A stretch of DNA of 64,000 bases from Thioploca ingrica (GTDB lineage Bacteria > Pseudomonadota > Gammaproteobacteria > Beggiatoales > Beggiatoaceae). Shown piece after piece: positions 57,714 to 64,000 of this stretch. The notes beneath the pieces are model-generated. The model worked only from the letters and a program-made list of their open reading frames with translations. It had not been told where the DNA came from and did not search any database. The translations under genes were made by a program, and so were the position numbers. The stretch is taken from NCBI GenBank assembly GCA_000828835.1, contig AP014633.1:1116001-1180000 (forward strand). Reading direction: 5' to 3'. How positions within the stretch are numbered: the stretch's first letter is position 1; each line of letters opens with the position of its first letter.

Positions 57714-57962
57714 ATCTTTAGCTGAAATAAGTGATGAATAAAACAGTAGCACCAGTGTATTGTTTTTTTTTAGTTCAGGCAAAGAGGTTAAAACAAATCT
57801 TGTCAATACTCATCACCCTAATTCAGTCCATTGTTGATAAATCGTAGGTTTGACCAGATGTTAGCGTAGCCAACAAAATTTTTATCCAATGGCTGTAGGG
57901 GCAACCCTTGCGGTTGCTAGATAATGAATAATAATCAAAAGTTAAATATCAATAACAACCGA

Positions 57963-58991
57963 TTAATTTGATAATAACTCTTGTAATGCTTCCCAAACCT
58001 TATCGACTGATAAATCCTGATAGCAAGCTGGAAAGACAGTCACTGAACCTCGGTAAATACATTTCTTCTTTAAACAGGGTGCGCAAGGAAAATGGGCTTG
58101 CAAATGCCGCTGTTGGCTACCATAAGTACCGGTGCGTGCCGGTTGAGTGGCACCATATAACGTCAAGGTTGGTACTGCTAAAGCTGCCGCAAGATGCGCT
58201 AGTCCAGTATCAACCCCGATGACCGCTTGTGCTTGCAGTAATTCACTCGCCAGATTTTGTAAATCCCCTTTGGGAATGAGACTCACTTGCCGGTGAATAG
58301 CGGCTATTCGTTGAGCACGTGCGTATTCATGAGAATTACCCCAGGGTAACCGAATTTGGTAACCAGCCGCAACCGCACGTTTTGCTAAACCCACCCAATA
58401 ATCATCTGGCCAATGTTTAGTTACCCAAGTCGTCCCATGTAAAAAGATCAGCGTCGGTGCAGTAGTTGTAATCAACGATTGAGATTGGAAATAAGGGATA
58501 ATTCCATAATCAGGTGGAGTTTGAGGTAAAGGATAATTCAAGATAGCCGCGAATAACTGTCTTAAACGGGTGACCGCATGTTGATTTTTCGGAATTGGAT
58601 AACGTTGTTGATAAACTAAACTCGCTAAAGCTTCTCGTGCAGAACGATAATCAAAACCACAACGCTGACCACGAGCAAAATAGGTTAAAAAAGCACTTTT
58701 TAGTAACCCTTGAGCGTCAATAACCCGATCATACTGCTGTTGAGTTAATTGCTGAATAAATTGATGCCAGGTTCCACTCGACCCAGTTTGCCAAGGTTGC
58801 TTACGCCACTTCCTCAAGGCGACGGGAATGACTTGCCGAACGACCGGATGCCAACGAGGAATCTCAGCGAAATGCTCTTCTACAACCCAATCACATTGTA
58901 AATGCGGAACCTGTTGTTGAACATCAGTCAGCGCCGGCAGTGTGTGAATCACATCACCCAGTGAAGAAGTTTTTATCAGCAGGATGTGCAT
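57963..58991 (-). CDS. waaC: ADP-heptose:LPS heptosyltransferase I
   Basis: WaaC adds the first heptose to Kdo of the LPS core. The N-terminus MHILLIKTSSLGDVIHTLPA, DAQGLLKSA, FLHGTTWVTKHWPDDYW and GVDTGLAHLAAALAVPTLTL match the family, with the usual LSSLGD and acidic/His sites. The length of 342 is normal. Gene is divergent from rluB, with two palindromes between them. Confidence 0.93.
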   Translation of the reverse strand: MHILLIKTSSLGDVIHTLPALTDVQQQVPHLQCDWVVEEHFAEIPRWHPVVRQVIPVALRKWRKQPWQTGSSGTWHQFIQQLTQQQYDRVIDAQGLLKSAFLTYFARGQRCGFDYRSAREALASLVYQQRYPIPKNQHAVTRLRQLFAAILNYPLPQTPPDYGIIPYFQSQSLITTTAPTLIFLHGTTWVTKHWPDDYWVGLAKRAVAAGYQIRLPWGNSHEYARAQRIAAIHRQVSLIPKGDLQNLASELLQAQAVIGVDTGLAHLAAALAVPTLTLYGATQPARTGTYGSQQRHLQAHFPCAPCLKKKCIYRGSVTVFPACYQDLSVDKVWEALQELLSN

Positions 58992-59052
58992 GTTTTATCT
59001 GTTATTAAGGCTTGCATTGGTTGATAATATTCCTGGTGACTCGTTTTGAGGT

Positions 59053-59096
59053 TTGATGCCGGCATCAATTTAAGAAACTAGGGTATATTCTAGTTT
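59053..59096. promoter_or_regulatory. Paired palindromes between waaC and rluB
   Basis: TTGATGCCGGCATCAA (59053-59068) is a perfect 16-bp palindrome. Six bases on, AAACTAG (59075-59081) and CTAGTTT (59090-59096) form a 7-bp perfect inverted pair around an 8-base centre. Both lie in the 171-base divergent intergenic region and look like operators for dimeric regulators. No known consensus is recognised. Confidence 0.5.
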
Positions 59097-59162
59097 GGAG
59101 CTATACTTTACTTATGCAGATCTTTAAAATCAATCTAACGTTTTCGCCAGCTTTAGGAATAA

Positions 59163-59954
59163 TTGAGTAAAATGAATCGTAAACCCACTACCACACTTGC
59201 TTCTCCCACCACCGAAAAATTACAAAAAGTATTAGCCCGAATTGGACTCGGTTCACGACGGCAAATTGAAGACTGGATTCGTCAAGGACGAGTCAAAATT
59301 AATCGCCAGATTGCGACTATCGGTGACCGAATTAGCTCGGCTGATGAAATTTGGCTAGATGGTCGTAAATTAAACCGATTTCATTTACAAGCTCCACCGC
59401 AACAAATTTTGTGTTATCACAAACCGATTGGCGAAGTCTGTACCCGCCATGATCCTGATGGACGCCCAACTTTATTTGACAATTTACCTCATTTGCGTCA
59501 TGGACGTTGGGTTACCATCGGTCGTTTAGATCTCAACACCGCCGGTTTAGTGTTACTGACCACCGACGGCGAATTAGCTCATCGTCTTATGCACCCCTCC
59601 TATGTGATTGAACGTGAGTATGCCGTGCGAATTTTAGGAAAAATAGATGATACCATCTTGAAAAATTTACAAGAAGGGGTATTGCTTGAAGATGGCAGAG
59701 CACGATTTAACCGAATTATTGATGCGGGTGGTTTAGGTGCTAATCATTGGTACCATGTGACCCTGAGTGAAGGTCGTAAACATGAAGTAAAACGCTTGTG
59801 GGAATCACAAGGTTTAATAGTGAGTCGCTTAATTAGGATCCGGTTTGGACCGATTGTTTTACCCAAAGGTTTACGAGCCGGTCATGCGGTCGAATTAGAT
59901 CAACCGGGCAAAAAAGCCTTGTTACAAATGGTCAATTTACCGAAAACCCAGTAG
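59163..59954 (+). CDS. rluB: 23S rRNA pseudouridine(2605) synthase
   Basis: RluB converts a uridine of helix 93-type loop in 23S rRNA to pseudouridine. The S4 RNA-binding domain comes first (KLQKVLARIGLGSRRQIEDW), then the RsuA-type catalytic domain with the catalytic Asp in GRLDLNTAGLVLL and EGRKHEVKRLW. Starts are TTG 59163 (AGGA four bases upstream) or ATG 59172. The extended C-terminal Arg tail of E. coli RluB is short here. RluE/RluF are less likely by length. Confidence 0.88.
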   Translation: MSKMNRKPTTTLASPTTEKLQKVLARIGLGSRRQIEDWIRQGRVKINRQIATIGDRISSADEIWLDGRKLNRFHLQAPPQQILCYHKPIGEVCTRHDPDGRPTLFDNLPHLRHGRWVTIGRLDLNTAGLVLLTTDGELAHRLMHPSYVIEREYAVRILGKIDDTILKNLQEGVLLEDGRARFNRIIDAGGLGANHWYHVTLSEGRKHEVKRLWESQGLIVSRLIRIRFGPIVLPKGLRAGHAVELDQPGKKALLQMVNLPKTQ

Positions 59955-59972
59955 GGCATTAACGAGTCAGCG

Positions 59973-60467
59973 TTGCTCACCTTACCTGGCTATTGGGCTT
60001 GCCTTTCGTACCTTAACTGGGAATTAGTAAAAGGTTATTGTACGGGTTGCCATTCGGCTATGAAATTTACCCAACAAAAATTAACCAGAGACAGATGGCA
60101 AGAACTTCTCGTGTGGATGCAAAAAGAACAAGGATTAAAAGGACTGTTTGCTGAAGATGAAGTCAAAGTTCTCGATTACCTTTCCCGACATTACACCACA
60201 GAAGAAGAAAAGAGAAAACAATTAGTTAAACGACACAAGCTTGACGAAGAAACTGGCTTAATTGTCGCTGATAACTGGATATTAGTGAAAGGTAATTGTA
60301 CCGGTTGCCATTCTGCCCGCAAATTTTTACAGCAAAGATTAAGCAGAGAAAGATGGCAAGAAGTGATTCAATGGATGCAAAAAAATCAAGGACTGGTGAA
60401 ATTTGATAGCGATACCGAAAACAAAATACTTAATTATTTGGAAGCTTATTATTCACCTCAAGGTTAA
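59973..60467 (+). CDS. Diheme cytochrome c-like ORF, 5' end probably lost
   Basis: Two domains of about 75 residues, each with a CTGCH heme-binding motif and a matching body (WELVKGYCTGCHSAMKF, WILVKGNCTGCHSARKF, RWQELLVWMQK, RWQEVIQWMQK), are tandem duplicates. Heme is attached to such motifs only in the periplasm, yet there is no signal peptide. The frame continues from the rluB stop and has no ATG before the first motif, so the true start or leader is missing. It may be a truncated gene. Confidence 0.6.
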   Translation: MLTLPGYWACLSYLNWELVKGYCTGCHSAMKFTQQKLTRDRWQELLVWMQKEQGLKGLFAEDEVKVLDYLSRHYTTEEEKRKQLVKRHKLDEETGLIVADNWILVKGNCTGCHSARKFLQQRLSRERWQEVIQWMQKNQGLVKFDSDTENKILNYLEAYYSPQG

Positions 60468-60503
60468 TCACGATGGCTTGGTCAAATTTATTTTGAGGCA
60501 AGA

Positions 60504-60526
60504 GTAGGGTGCGTTGTTAACGCACC
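60504..60526. repeat. Half copy of the GTAGGGTGCGTTGTTAACGCACC repeat
   Basis: The 23-bp stretch begins GTAGGGTGCGTTGTTAACG and ends in CACC, with an inner palindrome GGTGCGTT-GTT-AACGCACC. The second end of the element is not seen. It is related to 15950 and 36364. Confidence 0.7.
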
Positions 60527-60611
60527 ATTAACCTAAATTTTCCAACAATCGAATTTGATAAGTAGTTTGTTAATGGGGCACATCAAGGTTAATCATTGAA
60601 ATCGCTCCGTC

Positions 60612-61211
60612 TCAGTTCTGAATCCCAGCACTTAAAATTCCCAATATCTGGTCAATTTCAGAGATGTAGTATTCTTTCAAGTCAATTTCTACCTGATAGT
60701 CAGTCAATTTTAAAAATTTCCAGTTGGTACCGGTCGTAACTACACCATAAATCGTGGTGATAGGATTTTGTTCGCGTTGATTAAATAGTTGGGCGGCGAC
60801 CATTTCTGCCACACATTGTCCTAATCCATTGTTAATATTTTCATTCTTCGCTTCTACTAACATGACAACGGGTGCTGCGACAAACAGTTTTTCTGGAGAG
60901 CGGCTTAAAATAAAATCACAGTAACCAGTTAGACCTTGGTCTGGTTCGACATCAAATTCAACGCCTGAAAATAGATTAAAACCTGCATTTAACTGCTTTC
61001 TTGCCTCAATTAAAATAGGGGTAATGATCATTTCTGAACGGGCTTTTTCCGTGTTACTGGCGAGGGCAAGTGGAATGTTGTATTGTAGCGTTTCGGTCAA
61101 ATAATCACTACATTTGAGGGTGGATATATCGGCAAAAATATCTACCTCTTCAGAAGTTATCAAATGAAATGTTTTCTTAACGGTAGCTAAAGTGAATTGA
61201 CTATATGACAT
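60612..61211 (-). CDS. PD-(D/E)XK nuclease-like protein (copy 2)
   Basis: A 199-residue protein with D99 (GYCDF) and E120-x-K122 (VEAKNEN), the spacing of a PD-(D/E)XK site, plus E60 in TEKARSEM. It is a close paralogue of the next gene; their start and stop share one base (TAATG) so they are translationally coupled. Similar genes are frequent in cyanobacteria and sulfur bacteria. The family likely cuts or binds DNA, but the function is unknown. Confidence 0.7.
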   Translation of the reverse strand: MSYSQFTLATVKKTFHLITSEEVDIFADISTLKCSDYLTETLQYNIPLALASNTEKARSEMIITPILIEARKQLNAGFNLFSGVEFDVEPDQGLTGYCDFILSRSPEKLFVAAPVVMLVEAKNENINNGLGQCVAEMVAAQLFNQREQNPITTIYGVVTTGTNWKFLKLTDYQVEIDLKEYYISEIDQILGILSAGIQN

Positions 61212-61816
61212 TATTTTTTGTTTTGAATCCCAGCACTTAAAATTCCCAATATTTGGTCAATTTCAGATAAATAGTATTCTCTTAAATCAATTTCTACTTG
61301 ATGGTTAGTCAGTCTTAAAAATTTCCAGTTGGTGCCCGTTGTAACCACGCCATAAATCGTGGTGATGGGATTTTGTTCGCGTTGGTTAAATAATTGGGCG
61401 GCAAGCATTTCGGCGACACATTGTCCTAATCCGTTTTTAATATTTTCGTTTTTAGCTTCTACCAACATCACGACAGGGGCTTTAACAAACAATTGTTCAG
61501 ATGATTGACTGATAATAAAATCGCAGTAGCCCATCAGTCCAGTTTCTTCTTCTACATTAAATTCAGCACCAGAAAATAGACTCATCTGATTAGGCAGTTG
61601 TCGTTTAAGTTCAATCAAAACGGGCGCAATAATCATTTCGGAACGAGCTTTTTCGGTATTATTAGCAAGCGCTAAAGGCACATTGCAGTTAAGAATTTCC
61701 GTCAGCAGTGGTGAACTAGGCAATAGGGGCGTATTGGTAAAGAGGGCAACTTTCTCAACTATCGTGAGATAAAAAGTCTTTTCAAGGCTTGCTAAGGTAA
61801 ATTGGCTGTATGACAT
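61211..61816 (-). CDS. PD-(D/E)XK nuclease-like protein (copy 1)
   Basis: 201 residues with D99, E120 and K122 in the same positions as the downstream copy, and the shared C-terminal half (GLGQCVAEM, AAQLFNQREQNPITTIYG, VVTTGTNWKFL). The two diverge more in the first 50 residues, which may hold the specificity part. The gene is first in a short unit of two. Confidence 0.7.
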   Translation of the reverse strand: MSYSQFTLASLEKTFYLTIVEKVALFTNTPLLPSSPLLTEILNCNVPLALANNTEKARSEMIIAPVLIELKRQLPNQMSLFSGAEFNVEEETGLMGYCDFIISQSSEQLFVKAPVVMLVEAKNENIKNGLGQCVAEMLAAQLFNQREQNPITTIYGVVTTGTNWKFLRLTNHQVEIDLREYYLSEIDQILGILSAGIQNKK

Positions 61817-61947
61817 AACTCTCTAATATTTAATAAAAATAACCTGAGTTCGACGTAATTTTTTAGCCTGTTAGATCAAACAATTAAACCGGTGAATAAG
61901 TATACTCTAAATTTATAAAAACTTAATTTATAATAAATTGTATATTT

Positions 61948-62571
61948 TTATATCGAACTCAGGGTTCCTAAAATTGCTATCAAGATTCTCAATAACTCTT
62001 CCAAATCGGCTGGCACCCGAAACAGATTTAAGTCTTGAATGACCGTTTTCGTCGCCCGTTCTAAAATTCCGAATCGCCAAATTTCACCGGTGGAGACTGC
62101 ACCATACAGGTGAGGTGTGACACCGTCAGTCCATTTATCCAACGCAATGAGTTCCACCGCCAACTGCATAAAGCCTCTTTCTAAATCACTATTTTTCGCT
62201 TCAATCACTAAGAGATTTTGTTGAGACTGCAAATAATAATCTAAAGTGCCTTTTAGTTGGTCATTGACCATCAATGGAAACTCGACTTTAATTTTGGCAT
62301 GAGTATAATCCACCAGTTCCAGTAAAATGGGGGCTATCAAAAATTCACGCTTGGCAGTTTCATTTGTGAGACTGATATAAGGAAGAGTTCTGCTTAGCCG
62401 CGCTTTGAGTTCAGCTAAATTGGCCAAGGGTTCGAGATGACGAGGTAACTCATAGTGTTGTTTAGCAAAAACGTAAGAAAAATAGGCCAGGATGTCTTCT
62501 AGGTAATCAACCCATTTAAAATAGTCAGAAAAATTATAAGCCGTGTTTTCGGAAAGAATCGTCGATTTCAT
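61948..62571 (-). CDS. PD-(D/E)XK nuclease-like protein, distant paralogue
   Basis: 207 residues; D111 (GTLDYYL), E124 and K126 (VIEAKNSD), then MQLAVELIALDKW and HLYGAVSTGEIWRF correspond to the motifs in the two genes downstream. The family is the same but the sequence is far more diverged. It is 131 bases upstream, in the same direction, so the three may form a cluster. The start ATG has AGGATACC. Confidence 0.65.
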   Translation of the reverse strand: MKSTILSENTAYNFSDYFKWVDYLEDILAYFSYVFAKQHYELPRHLEPLANLAELKARLSRTLPYISLTNETAKREFLIAPILLELVDYTHAKIKVEFPLMVNDQLKGTLDYYLQSQQNLLVIEAKNSDLERGFMQLAVELIALDKWTDGVTPHLYGAVSTGEIWRFGILERATKTVIQDLNLFRVPADLEELLRILIAILGTLSSI

Positions 62572-62748
62572 GGCAAGGTATCCTCTACTTGGTAAAGGTT
62601 GCTAGTTGCATAGTGGTTTCCTTTTTTGGGGTAACGGGTGATGATTTTCTACTTTTTAGAATAACGCACCTGATGGTATGACGCTATCGCGTTATCGATC
62701 CGACGCAGGCTGGTAGCAACTTCGTATTCTTCGGGGTCAAAAGTGAGT

Positions 62749-62827
62749 GTAGTCTGGATGAAGCGTAGCGGAATCCAGGGATACCCTAATTTCTCTCCTA
62801 GATTTCACCTCGTTTCATCCAGGCTAC
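62749..62827. repeat. 79-bp palindromic element, GTAGCCTGGATGAA family
   Basis: GTAGTCTGGATGAA (62749-62762) and TTCATCCAGGCTAC (62814-62827) are 14-bp inverted repeats with one mismatch. An inner CTGGAT...ATCCAG hairpin is typical of this repeat. It ends three bases before the stop of the next gene. Confidence 0.75.
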
Positions 62828-62830
62828 TTG

Positions 62831-64000
62831 CTAATTCGGTGCTAACCGTTGAGCCAAACACACGCCGTCCAGCTTAGATTCATTGCAAAGTGCTCTGGCT
62901 TTAGCATTGAGTTCATTCAATTCTGCGCCCGCGATGCTATTCTCATCACCGATAACAACCGTCTTGAGGTGCTCACAATGGAGCGTGCACTGACCACCGG
63001 CATCGATATCTTCTAACGTACAATGTTGAATACCCAATTTTAGGTGCGTGTTGATCGCCGGATAGTCGGCTGAGGAGTAGGATGCCCCAAACTGAGGTAA
63101 AATGGCTTTGGTTGGAATGAGTTGGCTATTGAGTTGAGTAATGCCCTCGAATTGATTCTCTGCCAGTTGCGCACACCAGAGGTTCATTCCCAGGTTATTG
63201 ATTTCAGAAGCCGTGTCCCACTGGATAACCAGTTGATTTTCTAGCGTTGATACTGTCAAATTAGCTAAAGTCACCGGTAAGTATTCTTGAACCTCACCAC
63301 AAGTTCCACCCGCCCAACACATCTCGGCTGTCGCTTGATTCACTTGACCCCATTTAAATTGAGTTGCCCCAGCATCCCGGGCTAATTTTTTACATTCTTC
63401 AAAAGGATATGAACCTAAAGACGCATCACAGGAAGTGGTACCATCACCGCGAGTATAACTACAACAATAAAATTCTTTAGCGGGTTGTTGGCAGTTGGCG
63501 CAACGGAGGATGCCTCCGTCACCGAGAACAAAAACATCACCTTCTGGGCTGCCCCAAATAGCATAGAGAGAGAGTGGAACTGTGGTATTTGCCTTCCAAT
63601 TATCGCCATCGTAGTGGAGAATAGCACCTTCGTATCCGATCGCAAACACATTGGTGTTAGAATTACCCCAGATATCGAGAAGATCATTATAAATGTTACT
63701 GTTCTCGCTGTTCCATTGAGTGTTCCACTGATTACCATCGTAGTGGAGAATCGTACCCATTTGGGATAGGGGCCAAAACAATCCAACTGCAAATACATCC
63801 GTGCTAGAAGTACCCCAGATACCTCTAAGATCATAATAAGTCCCACCACTGTTCATAGGCGTCCATTGGTTACCATCGTAGTGGATAATCGTACCCCCCA
63901 TACCAACCGCAAATACATCCGTGCTAGAAGTACCCCAGATGCCTCTAAGATCATAACGAGTCCCACTGCTCATGGAGTTCCATTGATTCCCATCGTAGTG
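62831..64000 (-). CDS. WGTSSTDVFAVG-repeat beta-propeller-like protein, 5' end outside window
   Basis: The frame is open past 63973 to the window end (upstream codons read HYDGNQWNS), so the ATG at 63973 is internal. About four repeats of 40 residues (LRGIWGTSSTDVFAVG ... GTIIHYDGNQW) are seen at the N-terminal side; these often form a beta-propeller. A cysteine-rich zone and an FnIII-like domain with WDTASEINNLGMNLW follow, then a C-terminal Cys-containing domain. Probably secreted, but the start is not visible. The function is unknown. Confidence 0.8.
   Translation of the reverse strand, partial: HYDGNQWNSMSSGTRYDLRGIWGTSSTDVFAVGMGGTIIHYDGNQWTPMNSGGTYYDLRGIWGTSSTDVFAVGLFWPLSQMGTILHYDGNQWNTQWNSENSNIYNDLLDIWGNSNTNVFAIGYEGAILHYDGDNWKANTTVPLSLYAIWGSPEGDVFVLGDGGILRCANCQQPAKEFYCCSYTRGDGTTSCDASLGSYPFEECKKLARDAGATQFKWGQVNQATAEMCWAGGTCGEVQEYLPVTLANLTVSTLENQLVIQWDTASEINNLGMNLWCAQLAENQFEGITQLNSQLIPTKAILPQFGASYSSADYPAINTHLKLGIQHCTLEDIDAGGQCTLHCEHLKTVVIGDENSIAGAELNELNAKARALCNESKLDGVCLAQRLAPN
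63789..63940. repeat. 120-bp internal DNA repeat
   Basis: A 32-base identical stretch occurs at 63789-63820 and 63909-63940, exactly 120 bases apart, with high similarity around it. It encodes a repeat unit of 40 residues and implies recent duplication inside the gene. Confidence 0.8.

Noticed and set aside
60612-61816. The nuclease pair as a type I restriction system
   Set aside because: No methylase, specificity or translocase subunit is present nearby.
1-64000. tRNA, rRNA, transposase or prophage genes
   Set aside because: I looked for rRNA-like stretches, CCA-ended cloverleaf sequences and DDE/tyrosine recombinase motifs among the products and found none I could support; a tRNA could be missed by eye.

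Overview
The window looks like chromosome from a low-GC gammaproteobacterium. Housekeeping genes of gammaproteobacterial type (radC, coaBC, queE, nudB, psd, mltD-like, rimO, hisI, aroE, nadA, waaC, rluB) are interspersed with many signalling proteins, TPR/LRR/PKD/CHAT repeat proteins and short palindromic repeats. That mix resembles large sulfur bacteria of the Beggiatoa/Thiomargarita/Thioploca type (Thiotrichales). This placement is an inference from gene content; no rRNA, tRNA, transposase, CRISPR array or phage structural gene was seen.

Layout. 1-7 kb: the end of an LRR protein, a STAND-like ATPase facing it, a GT-C glycosyltransferase-like membrane protein and a Tat-exported sulfatase. 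7-11.7 kb: radC/coaBC divergent pair, a DHH phosphoesterase fused to PKD domains, and queE. 11.7-15 kb: an accessory patch with two nuclease pseudogenes, then a DnaQ-type exonuclease fused to a P-loop ATPase (the best candidate for an undescribed activity), then nudB. 15-23 kb: receiver protein, methyltransferase, psd, a LysM lytic transglycosylase, a stand-alone DHH paralogue and a secreted lipase-like protein. 23-33 kb: a two-component pair, a YgfX-like protein, an SH3b-LysM-SH3b protein, an MtfA-like peptidase, rimO and a large chemoreceptor. 33-41 kb: hisI, aroE fused to a DUF1674 tail, a TPR glycosyltransferase, a VWA binding protein, a MORN protein, a Uma2 nuclease, and broken DUF29 and VapC genes. 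41-51 kb: nadA, an XPB-like helicase, a globin, a TPR-CHAT protein, DUF2147, a hydrolase and a FixJ-type regulator. 51-64 kb: a soluble hybrid kinase, a moxR-DUF58-tgpA operon, waaC/rluB divergent pair, a diheme remnant, three related PD-(D/E)XK proteins and the C-terminal part of a repeat protein running off the end.

Genes that work together: the 23.1-26.0 kb kinase and regulator overlap by ATGA and form a two-component system. moxR, DUF58 and tgpA form the usual envelope operon. psd, mltD-like, waaC, the TPR glycosyltransferase and the SH3b/LysM protein serve the envelope. At least three families of short inverted repeats and a GATAACT heptamer tandem repeat are scattered through gaps, and one repeat lies inside a broken DUF29 gene. 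Many gaps hold only such repeats or AT-rich DNA.
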